Below are positions 54,148-62,597 of a stretch of DNA of 64,000 nucleotides, piece by piece. How positions within the stretch are numbered: position 1 is the stretch's first letter; each line of letters opens with the position of its first letter. The translations under genes and the position numbers were made by a program. The DNA is from Streptococcus sp. 2342 (GTDB lineage Bacteria > Bacillota > Bacilli > Lactobacillales > Streptococcaceae): assembly GCF_013276795.1 (NCBI RefSeq), contig NZ_VMLR01000003.1, positions 558,001 to 622,000 on the forward strand, read 5' to 3'. The notes under the pieces were generated by a model. That model was not told the origin of the DNA. It did no database searches and saw only the letters and a program-made list of their open reading frames with translations.

Positions 54148-56844
54148 ATGTCAAAAGAACAAAAACGCCAAGCGTTTTACACTCAGAGTCCTGAAGAGGT
54201 CTTGAATGCTGTAGATGCGACCGAGAAAGGTTTGTCATCAAGTGAGGCGGAAAAGCGCCTTGCAGAATTTGGCCACAATGAACTCGAAGAAGGCGAGAAA
54301 CGATCAATACTGGTCAAATTTATCGAGCAGTTTAAGGATTTGATGATTATCATTTTAGTTGCGGCAGCTATTTTGTCAGTCGTGACTTCTGGTGGGGAAG
54401 ATATCGCAGATGCCATTATCATTCTAGCCGTGGTTATCATCAATGCTGCCTTTGGTGTTTACCAAGAAGGAAAAGCAGAAGAAGCTATCGAAGCCCTCAA
54501 ATCCATGTCTAGTCCAGCAGCCCGTGTTCTTCGTGATGGGCACATGGCTGAGATTGACTCTAAAGAATTGGTTCCAGGAGATATTGTTGCTCTTGAAGCA
54601 GGTGATGTGGTACCAGCAGATTTACGTTTGCTAGAAGCTAACTCTCTTAAAATTGAAGAAGCAGCTCTTACAGGTGAGTCTGTGCCAGTCGAAAAAGACT
54701 TGACAGTTGAACTTGCTGCAGATGCTGGTATTGGTGACCGTGTCAACATGGCCTTCCAAAACTCTAACGTGACCTATGGTCGTGGGATGGGTATTGTTGT
54801 CAATACAGGGATGTATACTGAGGTTGGTCATATCGCGGGTATGCTTCAAGACGCTGATGAGACAGATACACCACTCAAACAAAACTTGAACAATCTTTCT
54901 AAGGTCTTGACCTATGCTATCTTGGTTATTGCCCTTGTTACTTTTGTAGTGGGTGTCTTCATTCAAGGGAAAAGTCCACTTGGTGAGTTGATGACCTCTG
55001 TTGCCCTTGCCGTTGCAGCTATCCCAGAAGGGCTTCCTGCTATCGTAACTATCGTTCTTGCCCTTGGTACTCAAGTTTTGGCTAAACGAAACTCTATCGT
55101 TCGTAAGTTGCCAGCTGTAGAAACTCTTGGTTCAACAGAAATCATCGCTTCTGACAAGACTGGTACGCTTACTATGAACAAGATGACCGTCGAAAAAGTC
55201 TTCTACGATGCGGTTCTACATGACTCAGCTGATGACATTGAACTAGGTCTTGAAATGCCCCTGCTTCGTTCAGTTGTCTTGGCAAATGATACTAAAATTG
55301 ATGTAGAAGGAAACTTGATTGGTGACCCTACTGAAACAGCCTTCATCCAGTATGTCTTGGACAAGGGCTACGATGTCAAAGGTTTCTTAGAGAAATATCC
55401 TCGTGTGGCTGAGTTGCCATTTGATTCTGAACGTAAGCTCATGTCAACAGTTCATCCACTTGCAGATGGACGCTTCCTCGTAGCTGTTAAAGGTGCGCCA
55501 GACCAACTCTTGAAACGTTGTCTTCTTCGTGATAAGGCTGGGGATATTGCTCCGATTGATGAGAAGGTTACAAACCTCATTCACACAAACAACTCTGAAA
55601 TGGCCCACCAAGCCTTGCGTGTCCTAGCAGGTGCCTATAAGATTATCGATAGCATTCCAGAAAATCTCACTTCTGAAGAGCTTGAAAATGATTTAATCTT
55701 TACTGGTTTGATTGGGATGATTGACCCTGAACGTCCTGAAGCTGCTGAGGCTGTTCGTGTGGCTAAGGAAGCGGGAATTCGTCCAATCATGATTACGGGT
55801 GACCATCAAGACACTGCAGAAGCTATTGCTAAACGTTTGGGAATTATTGACGCAAACGATACCGAAGACCACGTTTTAACTGGTGCTGAGCTCAACGAAC
55901 TATCTGATGAAGACTTTGAAAAAGTAGTTGGTCAATACTCTGTTTATGCCCGTGTGTCTCCAGAACACAAGGTTCGTATCGTCAAGGCTTGGCAAAAACA
56001 AGGTAAAGTCGTTGCCATGACAGGTGACGGTGTCAATGATGCTCCGGCTTTGAAAACAGCAGACATCGGTATCGGTATGGGAATCACAGGTACAGAGGTT
56101 TCTAAAGGGGCTTCAGACATGATTCTTGCTGACGACAACTTTGCGACTATCATCGTCGCAGTGGAAGAAGGACGTAAGGTCTTCTCAAACATTCAAAAGA
56201 CTATTCAGTACCTACTTTCTGCCAATACTGCTGAAGTACTAACTATCTTCCTATCAACCTTGTTTGGTTGGGATGTCTTGCAGCCAGTTCATCTCTTGTG
56301 GATCAACCTGGTAACCGATACCTTCCCAGCTATCGCTCTAGGTGTTGAACCTGCGGAGCCAGGTGTTATGACCCATAAACCACGTGGACGCAAGGCAAGC
56401 TTCTTCTCAGGTGGTGTTTTGAGTTCTATCATCTATCAAGGTGTACTCCAAGCAGCCCTTGTTATGAGTGTTTATGGCCTTGCCCTTGCTTATCCAGTAC
56501 ATGTGGGTGATAATCATGCCATTCATGCTGATGCCCTTACTATGGCATTTGCAACCCTTGGCTTGATTCAGCTCTTCCATGCCTACAATGTGAAATCTGT
56601 TTACCAATCCATCTTGACAGTTGGTCCATTCAAGTCTAAGACCTTCAACTGGTCCATCTTGGTATCCTTCATCCTTCTTATGGCAACAATCGTCGTAGAA
56701 CCGCTTGAAGGAATCTTCCACGTAACCAAACTAGACTTGTCACAATGGGGAATCGTCATGGCTGGAAGCTTCTCAATGATTATCATCGTCGAAATTGTTA
56801 AGTTTATCCAACGTAAACTCGGCTTTGACAAGAATGCGATTTAA
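54148..56844 (+). CDS. mgtA: P-type Ca2+/Mn2+ exporting ATPase (MgtA/CaxP)
   Basis: The 898-residue protein is a P2A-type pump: AALTGESVPVEK (actuator), the PEGLPAIV membrane-4 motif, phosphorylation site SDKTGTLTMNK, KGAPDQLL nucleotide site, and MTGDGVNDAPALK hinge. About ten membrane segments are present. PEGLP points to Ca2+ or Mn2+ transport rather than heavy metals. I start at 54148 (MSKEQKRQAFYTQ) because AAGGAGGAG precedes it; the upstream in-frame ATG at 54100 has no ribosome site. Confidence 0.94.
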   Translation: MSKEQKRQAFYTQSPEEVLNAVDATEKGLSSSEAEKRLAEFGHNELEEGEKRSILVKFIEQFKDLMIIILVAAAILSVVTSGGEDIADAIIILAVVIINAAFGVYQEGKAEEAIEALKSMSSPAARVLRDGHMAEIDSKELVPGDIVALEAGDVVPADLRLLEANSLKIEEAALTGESVPVEKDLTVELAADAGIGDRVNMAFQNSNVTYGRGMGIVVNTGMYTEVGHIAGMLQDADETDTPLKQNLNNLSKVLTYAILVIALVTFVVGVFIQGKSPLGELMTSVALAVAAIPEGLPAIVTIVLALGTQVLAKRNSIVRKLPAVETLGSTEIIASDKTGTLTMNKMTVEKVFYDAVLHDSADDIELGLEMPLLRSVVLANDTKIDVEGNLIGDPTETAFIQYVLDKGYDVKGFLEKYPRVAELPFDSERKLMSTVHPLADGRFLVAVKGAPDQLLKRCLLRDKAGDIAPIDEKVTNLIHTNNSEMAHQALRVLAGAYKIIDSIPENLTSEELENDLIFTGLIGMIDPERPEAAEAVRVAKEAGIRPIMITGDHQDTAEAIAKRLGIIDANDTEDHVLTGAELNELSDEDFEKVVGQYSVYARVSPEHKVRIVKAWQKQGKVVAMTGDGVNDAPALKTADIGIGMGITGTEVSKGASDMILADDNFATIIVAVEEGRKVFSNIQKTIQYLLSANTAEVLTIFLSTLFGWDVLQPVHLLWINLVTDTFPAIALGVEPAEPGVMTHKPRGRKASFFSGGVLSSIIYQGVLQAALVMSVYGLALAYPVHVGDNHAIHADALTMAFATLGLIQLFHAYNVKSVYQSILTVGPFKSKTFNWSILVSFILLMATIVVEPLEGIFHVTKLDLSQWGIVMAGSFSMIIIVEIVKFIQRKLGFDKNAI

Positions 56845-56848
56845 AAAG

Positions 56849-56875
56849 AAAAAGTCATCTTCGGATGGCTTTTTG
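56849..56875 (+). terminator. Intrinsic terminator of mgtA
   Basis: AAAAAGTCATC and GATGGCTTTTT pair around a TTCG tetraloop, with one G-U pair. Confidence 0.85.
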
Positions 56876-56895
56876 CTACAGTTGAGGGAAAGGGC

Positions 56896-56932
56896 TTGCA
56901 GTTGCTGTCTTTTGTGCTATAATTGCTATAAT
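56896..56932 (+). promoter_or_regulatory. Tandem promoters of the deformylase-like gene
   Basis: TTGCAG and TATAAT (56918-56923) are spaced by 16 bases. A second identical TGCTATAAT ends at 56932, nine bases further on. Confidence 0.65.
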
Positions 56933-56961
56933 ATAGTAAAAAGCAAGAGGAGTGTGAGGAA

Positions 56962-57372
56962 GTGGAAAAGAAAATTGTAAAAGATATTTTGTTTTTATCT
57001 CAGGTATCTCAACCGGCAAGTCAGGATGATCTGTATCTTGCCAGAGATTTGCAGGATACACTCTTAGCAAATCGTGAGACCTGTGTCGGTCTGGCTGCCA
57101 ATATGATTGGGGTGAAGAAGCGCGTGATTATCTTTAATCTGGGCTTGGTTCCTGTGGTCATGTTTAACCCAGTGCTCCTGTCCTTTGAAGGACCTTATGA
57201 GACAGAGGAAGGATGTTTGTCCTTGGCTGGGGTTCGACCGACGACCCGCTATGAAACCATAAGGGTTGCCTATCGTGACAGCAAGTGGCAGGAACAGACT
57301 ATTACTTTAACAGGTTTCCCAGCACAGATCTGCCAGCATGAACTGGATCACTTGGAAGGACGAATCATTTAG
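56962..57372 (+). CDS. Peptide deformylase paralogue with altered motif 1
   Basis: The 136-residue protein has deformylase motifs 2 (EEGCLSL, Cys85) and 3 (QHELDH, His126, Glu127, His130). These supply the metal site and general base. Motif 1, normally GxGLAAxQ, reads CVGLAANM: the active-site Gln is Met48 and the first Gly is Cys41. It is also shorter than the usual Gram-positive enzyme (about 200 residues). It therefore resembles the second deformylase of streptococci, reported as non-essential. Start is GTG with AGAGGAG upstream. Confidence 0.85.
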   Translation: MEKKIVKDILFLSQVSQPASQDDLYLARDLQDTLLANRETCVGLAANMIGVKKRVIIFNLGLVPVVMFNPVLLSFEGPYETEEGCLSLAGVRPTTRYETIRVAYRDSKWQEQTITLTGFPAQICQHELDHLEGRII

Positions 57373-57383
57373 GAGGAAAGCAA

Positions 57384-58979
57384 ATGAAACGGATAATCTT
57401 TGAACTTATTTTTATCGCAACGACCTGGTATATCTTTTTACCGCCCCTTAACCTGACCAGCTGGGAATTTCTCTTCTTCCTCTGTGGGCATTTGTTAGTT
57501 GTGGCAATCTTATTTGGCTTTGGTAAGGGGATAAACCTTGTCAAAACGGTTCATGTGCGCCACGGCAAGGCGGAAGCTGCCTTAAATCTTGAGGGTTTCA
57601 AAATCAATCGGTTAGGGAAAGTTCTTTTAGCTTCGATTGGAGGAATTCTTCTCTTAGCAGGTTTGGTTTCTTTGGTGACTTCCAGCATGTTTCAGGCTAA
57701 AAATTATGCCAATGTAGTCACGGTTACGGAAAAAGACTTTACTGAATTTCCTAAGACTGACACCAGTAAGGTTCCTATCTTAGATAGAAGTACTGCTGAA
57801 AAAATTGGCGACCGCTACTTGGGTTCCCTAACGGATAAGGTGTCGCAGTACGTAGCGGCAGACACCTATACTCAATTGACGATTGATGGGAAACCTTATC
57901 GAGTTACACCATTAGAATACGCAGATCCTATCAAGTGGTTTAATAATCAAGCCAAGGGAATCGGCGAGTATATCAAGGTGGACATGGTAACCGGGAATGC
58001 AGACTTGGTAGACTTGAAGACACCAATCAAGTATTCAGATTCAGAGTATTTTAACCGCGATGTCAAACGTCACCTGCGCTTGAAGTACCCAACTAAAATC
58101 TTCAAGACTCCATCTTTCGAGGTAGACGATGAGGGCAACCCTTTCTATGTAGCAACGGTTTACCAAAAGCAATTTGGACTTGCAGTTCCTCGTCCCGTTT
58201 CAGTCATTATCTTGGATGCCACAAATGGAGACACCAAGGAATACAGCTTGGCAGATGTTCCAGAATGGGTGGATAGGGTCTATCCAGCTGAGGAAACTAT
58301 TGAGCAAATTAACTACAACGGCAAGTACAAGGACGGCTTCTGGAATGCTATGATTTCCAAGAAAAACGTGACCCAGACTACCAAGGGCTATAATTACTTA
58401 TCTATCGGCAATGACATCTATCTCTACACAGGTGTGACATCGGCCAATGCAGATGAGAGTAATCTTGGTTTCATCCTTGAAAATATGCGGACAGGGGAAA
58501 TAACTAAGTACAGCTTGGCTTCTGCGACAGAAGAATCAGCCCGTGAATCAGCAGAAGGTGCTGTTCAGGAGAAATCCTACAAGGCAACCTTCCCAATCCT
58601 CATCAACCTCAATGACAAGCCTCTCTACATCATGGGCTTGAAGGACAATGCTGGCTTGGTCAAAGAGTATGCCCTGGTAGATGCAGTCGAGTACCAAAAC
58701 GTTATCGTAGCTACGACAGTGGAAGAGCTGCTCAGCAAGTACGCCAATAAAAACGACCTTGAGATTGATAATGCAACAATAGAAAGCATCAAGGGTGTGG
58801 TAGCAGACCTCAAATCAGCTGTTATCAAGGGAGACACCGTCTACTTCTTTAAAGTTGACGGCAAGATTTACAAGGTCAAGGCTTCTGTATCTGATGACCT
58901 TCCTTATCTTGAAAATGGTAAAACCTTCGAAGGTCAAGTAGGAAAAGACAATTATCTCAAGACCTTTAAAGTACAGTAA
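57384..58979 (+). CDS. Membrane protein of unknown function, 531 residues
   Basis: Three hydrophobic segments lie in the first 110 residues (IIFELIFIATTWYIFLPP, LFFLCGHLLVVAILFGF, VLLASIGGILLLAGLVSLV). The large remainder looks extracellular, with many beta-strand patterns such as YKDGFWNAMISKKN and IYLYTGVTSANADES. No catalytic motif is visible. It sits 11 bases after the deformylase-like gene, with AGGAGG as ribosome site, so they form an operon. I do not recognise the family. Confidence 0.85.
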   Translation: MKRIIFELIFIATTWYIFLPPLNLTSWEFLFFLCGHLLVVAILFGFGKGINLVKTVHVRHGKAEAALNLEGFKINRLGKVLLASIGGILLLAGLVSLVTSSMFQAKNYANVVTVTEKDFTEFPKTDTSKVPILDRSTAEKIGDRYLGSLTDKVSQYVAADTYTQLTIDGKPYRVTPLEYADPIKWFNNQAKGIGEYIKVDMVTGNADLVDLKTPIKYSDSEYFNRDVKRHLRLKYPTKIFKTPSFEVDDEGNPFYVATVYQKQFGLAVPRPVSVIILDATNGDTKEYSLADVPEWVDRVYPAEETIEQINYNGKYKDGFWNAMISKKNVTQTTKGYNYLSIGNDIYLYTGVTSANADESNLGFILENMRTGEITKYSLASATEESARESAEGAVQEKSYKATFPILINLNDKPLYIMGLKDNAGLVKEYALVDAVEYQNVIVATTVEELLSKYANKNDLEIDNATIESIKGVVADLKSAVIKGDTVYFFKVDGKIYKVKASVSDDLPYLENGKTFEGQVGKDNYLKTFKVQ

Positions 58980-59002
58980 AAAAGGTTTATTTAAGAAATA
59001 TA

Positions 59003-59011
59003 TGTTATAAT
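59003..59011 (+). promoter_or_regulatory. Extended -10 promoter of the small membrane gene
   Basis: TGTTATAAT lies 32 bases before the ATG at 59044. Confidence 0.55.
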
Positions 59012-59043
59012 AAAATAAATTAAGCCTAATGGAGGACAAAGAA

Positions 59044-59208
59044 ATGGGTTTTTATTTGATGCTTGCTTCAATGCTACTCGGACTGCTTGCTTTGAAGATA
59101 GGTTTTTCTCAGTTCAAGGAGAACAAAGATAAATTCTTATCTATCTTAACAAGCTTAGCTGGGCTAGCCCTTGTTCTCGTGGCTGTCTGGTTAGGATGGC
59201 CAAAATAA
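59044..59208 (+). CDS. Small membrane protein, 54 residues
   Basis: ATG follows GGAGG at good spacing. The product has two hydrophobic stretches (FYLMLASMLLGLLALKIGF and ILTSLAGLALVLVAVWLGW) separated by a charged turn (QFKENKDKF). It has its own promoter and terminator, which supports a real gene. Function is unknown. Confidence 0.78.
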   Translation: MGFYLMLASMLLGLLALKIGFSQFKENKDKFLSILTSLAGLALVLVAVWLGWPK

Positions 59209-59216
59209 ATAGAGAA

Positions 59217-59239
59217 GCCTCGGTCAAACCGAGGTTTTT
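59217..59239 (+). terminator. Intrinsic terminator
   Basis: CCTCGGT and ACCGAGG pair around CAA, followed by TTTTT. Confidence 0.88.
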
Positions 59240-59251
59240 CAGATGAATTTC

Positions 59252-59280
59252 TTGGTTGTGGTTAAAAAATATGCTACACT
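59252..59280 (+). promoter_or_regulatory. Promoter of yaaA, six bases before the start codon
   Basis: TTGGTT and TACACT are spaced by 17 bases, with TGC forming an extended -10. The -10 ends at 59280 and the ATG begins at 59287. Confidence 0.7.
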
Positions 59281-59286
59281 ATCAAT

Positions 59287-60015
59287 ATGAAAATTTTAAT
59301 CCCAACAGCAAAAGAAATGAATGCAGATTTGCCAAGTATTGAAGCCACTCCTTTAAAACCAGAAAGTCAGGCTGTGCTTGATTCCTTGGCCCTCTATTCT
59401 GCTAGTCAATTGGAGAGTTTTTACAAGGTATCAGCTGAGAAGGCTGCGGAAGAATTTCAACATATCCAAACTTTGAAAAGGCAAACTGCTCAACACTACC
59501 CAGCCTTGAAACTTTTTGATGGGCTTATGTACCGTCACATCAAGAGAGACAAACTGACCGAGGCAGAACAAGCCTATCTTGAAAATCATGTCTTCATTAC
59601 CTCGGCCTTGTACGGTGTTGTTCCAGCCTTGTCACCTATGGCACCTCACCGTTTGGACTTTTTGATGAAATTAAAAGTCGCTGGTAAGACTTTGAAGAGC
59701 CATTGGAAGGCAGCTTATGATGAAGCTCTGAAGAAGGAAGAAGTGATTTTCTCTCTCTTGTCATCAGAATTTGAGACTGTATTTTCTAAGGAAATTAGAG
59801 AAAAGATGGTGACCTTCAAATTTATGGAGGACAAGGGTGGTCAGCTGAAGATTCACTCAACCATTTCCAAGAAGGCGCGTGGTGCTTTCCTGACAACCTT
59901 GATAGAAAATCAAGTACAAACGGTGGAAGAAGCTCGTCGCTTAAGATTTGCAGGATTTAACTACCGAGAAGATTTGTCACAGCCACAGGAATTGGTTTTT
60001 GTTAAGGAAGTATAG
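59287..60015 (+). CDS. yaaA: Peroxide stress protein YaaA
   Basis: The 242-residue protein matches the YaaA/DUF328 family: MKILIPTAKEMN, LFDGLMYRHI, TSALYGVVPALSPMAPHRLD, and KGGQLKIHSTISKKARGAF. In E. coli, YaaA lowers free iron and DNA damage during peroxide stress. It has no leader or Shine-Dalgarno sequence, so the mRNA is predicted to be leaderless. Confidence 0.94.
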   Translation: MKILIPTAKEMNADLPSIEATPLKPESQAVLDSLALYSASQLESFYKVSAEKAAEEFQHIQTLKRQTAQHYPALKLFDGLMYRHIKRDKLTEAEQAYLENHVFITSALYGVVPALSPMAPHRLDFLMKLKVAGKTLKSHWKAAYDEALKKEEVIFSLLSSEFETVFSKEIREKMVTFKFMEDKGGQLKIHSTISKKARGAFLTTLIENQVQTVEEARRLRFAGFNYREDLSQPQELVFVKEV

Positions 60016-60076
60016 AAATCAGATATTTTGTATTGGACAATATGTATCATCAGCTATTTTAGTTTATAAATGAGAA

Positions 60077-60130
60077 AAAAGCGAACAAGCTAGTCTTCTG
60101 AGTGTCAGAAAAGTAGTCTTGTTCGCTTTT
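60077..60130. terminator. Bidirectional terminator between yaaA and the FMN reductase
   Basis: AAAAGCGAACAAG (60077-60089) and CTTGTTCGCTTTT (60118-60130) are exact complements, with T-runs suiting both strands. Confidence 0.85.
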
Positions 60131-60140
60131 ATTATGTTAG

Positions 60141-60689
60141 TTACTTGATCGCATTAACCAAGTCTTGAGCTTGTTTTTTAAGTGAGTTTAGGACTGTTTC
60201 TTCAAGAACCAATTTTCCGTCTGCCCAAGCAGAGTCATTAACACGTGCAGCGGTGAAATCACCAACGACTTGTGTACGGATAAATGGCAAGAGGTCTTTG
60301 TAGATAGCGAAGAGTTGATCGTGACCTGCATTGGCTACAGATGATACTGTGACAAACTTGTCTTGAAGGGCAGAAGCGCCGCGTGTATCAGACAAGTCAA
60401 GGGCACGAGATAGCCAGTCAAGCAAGTTCTTCACTGTTCCAGGGATAGAGAAGTTGTAGACTGGAGAGAAAATCCAGATGGCATCAGCAGCGAGAACCGC
60501 TTCACGAGCAGCCGCTACAGCTGGATGAGTTGGAACTTCCAAATCTTGGCTGAAGAGAGGAAGGGCTGAATAATCAAGGTAGCTAACTTCCGCTTTACCA
60601 GCAAGTGCTTTCTCAGCTTCGAGGGCCATTTGGTGGTTGAAAGAACCTTGGCGTAGTGATCCGACGATAAATAATACTTTTTTAGACAT
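60141..60689 (-). CDS. NADPH-dependent FMN reductase-like flavoprotein
   Basis: The 182-residue protein has the flavodoxin-like FMN loop GSLRQGSFNHQMA and the SPVYNFSIPGTVKNLLDW segment of the NADPH:FMN/azoreductase family. It is a likely homodimer that reduces flavins, quinones or similar. I start at MSKKVLFIVGSLRQG (60689), with GGAGACAC upstream; a longer frame upstream crosses the promoter. Confidence 0.9.
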   Translation of the reverse strand: MSKKVLFIVGSLRQGSFNHQMALEAEKALAGKAEVSYLDYSALPLFSQDLEVPTHPAVAAAREAVLAADAIWIFSPVYNFSIPGTVKNLLDWLSRALDLSDTRGASALQDKFVTVSSVANAGHDQLFAIYKDLLPFIRTQVVGDFTAARVNDSAWADGKLVLEETVLNSLKKQAQDLVNAIK

Positions 60690-60729
60690 GATGTGTCTCC
60701 TTTTTCTTAAATTTCCGAGAATTCTCTCG

Positions 60730-60770
60730 TTGTTATAAAATATATTACAACAAAACAAAAGGACTTGCAA
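60730..60770 (-). promoter_or_regulatory. FMN reductase promoter with overlapping inverted repeat
   Basis: On the reverse strand TTGCAA and TAATAT are spaced by exactly 17 bases. The -10 lies inside an inverted repeat TTGTTATAA-n6-TTACAACAA (60730-60753, eight of nine pairs), in the position of a repressor operator. Confidence 0.6.
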
Positions 60771-61110
60771 GAAATTTGCTCAGAGTTTATTTGAAAATTA
60801 TAAAATTGCTGAAATTCTAGTCATTTGTGATTGAAAAAGTAAGAACTGTTTCACTTAGGTTTCGGTTTACTTTGATCTTATAGAAGTATTCCTATATTCT
60901 CTTGTAATATGATGGCATAAGTGCTAAAATAAACAAGAAAACTAGCAATAGAAAGCGCAGAAGGGCTATTTTCCGGTATCATTTCATAAATTATTAAAGG
61001 AACAATAATGGCATTGAAGAATGCTTCTAAAAAGGGGTGGAGATCATGTAAGGAACAGATTAACAAGTGACGGACAAAAGAAATAATAATACACTTGTTA
61101 AGGAGAAAAG
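60771..61110. other. Intergenic region with a possible decayed gene
   Basis: The reverse strand has an open frame from about 61171 to 60878 with hydrophobic stretches such as FLEAFFNAIIVPLIIYEMIP, which look like a membrane protein. The frame overlaps the start of the MFS gene, and I see no good start or ribosome site, so it is probably a remnant. The forward strand has only the ribosome site of the next gene (AAGGAG). Confidence 0.35.
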
Positions 61111-62306
61111 ATGTTAATAAGAAATTATCGGAAAAATATTGGCCTGATGGCCGGAGTTGAGTTTTTTGCATTTTTAGGGATTACCAGTTTTTGGATTCTC
61201 TTTCTCAGTCAAAACGGAATGTCTCTTTGGCAGATTGGACTTCTGGAGAGTATCTTTCATGCGACCAGTCTTCTCTGTGAAATTCCATCTGGAATGTTGG
61301 CTGATCGTTATTCCTATAAGACCAACCTTTATTTAAGCCGAATAGCAGGGATTGTGTCTTCTATTCTTATGTTGGTTGGGCAGGGAAATTTTTGGATTTA
61401 TGCACTAGCAATGGCGGTGAGTGCCTTGTCTTATAATTTTGATTCGGGAACAAGCGCAGCAATGGTCTATGACTCGGCTGTAGAGGCTGGACTAAAGGAG
61501 CGTTACTTATCTATTTCAAGTTTTATGTCAGGAGTAGCAGAAGGAACTCGGTCTTTGGGGACAGTGTTGGCGGGATTTTTTGTCCATGGTCAATTGCACC
61601 TGACCTACTATATCATGATTGCGACTTCTATCATAGTTCTTTTCCTGATTTGGATGCTGAAAGAACCTAGGTCAAGCTAGAAAAAGCTGATAGTGTGACT
61701 ATGAGACAGATTATTTGGACTGTTAAGGAAGAGTTGGAGCGAAATCCCATGCTGTTCAACTGGATGATTTTGTCTCAGATTGTCGGAGTACTCATGTGCA
61801 TGTTTTATTTTTACTATCAAAATCAGTTACCAGATTTAAGTAGTTGGCAAATTTCAACAGTTATGCTACTTGGTAGTCTCTTGAATATCGTCGCAGTCTA
61901 TCTAGCGAGTAAGATTGGAAAGAACTATGCTGCCTTGAAACTTTTCCCTGTCCTCGTCCTGCTGACTGGAGTTACCTACCTGCTGTCCTACTTTGGAACA
62001 CCTCTAATCTATATTTTGGTCTATTTGATTAGTAATGCTCTATATGCTCTTTTTCAGCCTATTTTTGACAATGATTTGCAAGAGCGGCTCCCAAGTGAAG
62101 TAAGGGCAACCATGCTGAGTGTTTACTCTATGATGTTTAGCCTTAGTATGATTGTCTTCTTCCCACTGACAGGGTGGTTGATTGACCATTTAGGCTTTGT
62201 AGTAACATTTCTTTATCTAGGATTCTTTTTAGTCATGATTAGTCTTCTACTGGCTATCTTTTTAGGAAAATTGGCTAAAAGAATGGATGAAAAAATTATT
62301 TCCTAG
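61111..62306 (+). pseudogene. MFS transporter disrupted by a frameshift
   Basis: The first half (61111-61680, 189 codons) encodes about six membrane segments with the MFS motif GMLADRYSYKTN. It ends early at TAG. The second half continues in a different frame from about 61671 to 62306. Reading KEPR from the first frame and VKLEKADSVTMRQ from the second joins them smoothly, as if one G were lost from a GGG at 61670-61671. The restored protein would have about 398 residues, normal for MFS. The substrate is unknown. Confidence 0.8.
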
Positions 62307-62324
62307 ATTAAAATAATTTCTGAA

Positions 62325-62351
62325 AACTTGAGTGCCAAGCTCAGGTTTTTT
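62325..62351 (+). terminator. Intrinsic terminator after the MFS pseudogene
   Basis: AACTTGAG and CTCAGGTT pair with one T-G, followed by a T-run. Confidence 0.75.
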
Positions 62352-62445
62352 AATAGGTTGATTTTGGAGCTGTCTTTACTTTTCTTACTCGATTTTAACT
62401 AAGAAAAATCAGTTTGCTTTGAAGGAAGAAATAGAATTGGTTGCT

Positions 62446-62550
62446 TATACTCAATGAAAATCAAAGAGCAAACTAGGAAGCTAGCCGTAAGCTGTACTTG
62501 AGTACGGTAAGGCGACGCTGACGTGGTTTGAAGAGGTTTTCGAAGAGTAT
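62446..62550 (-). repeat. BOX element, boxC-boxA, reverse orientation, no boxB
   Basis: The TATACTCAATGAAAATCAAA end is joined to GGTAAGGCGACGCTGACG and CGAAGAGTAT. BoxB is absent. It lies 12 bases upstream of the tseB -35. Confidence 0.93.
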
Positions 62551-62562
62551 TCTTGCATTCAC

Positions 62563-62591
62563 TTGTAATAAAGCTTAATAGATGGTAAAAT
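62563..62591 (+). promoter_or_regulatory. Promoter of tseB, six bases before the start codon
   Basis: TTGTAA and TAAAAT are spaced by 17 bases, with TGG making an extended -10. The -10 ends at 62591 and GTG begins at 62598. Confidence 0.75.
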
Positions 62592-62597
62592 AGACGA

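Noticed and set aside
54631..55074. Reverse-strand frame of 147 codons within mgtA
   Set aside because: It is a shadow frame in a highly conserved gene and shows no protein family features.
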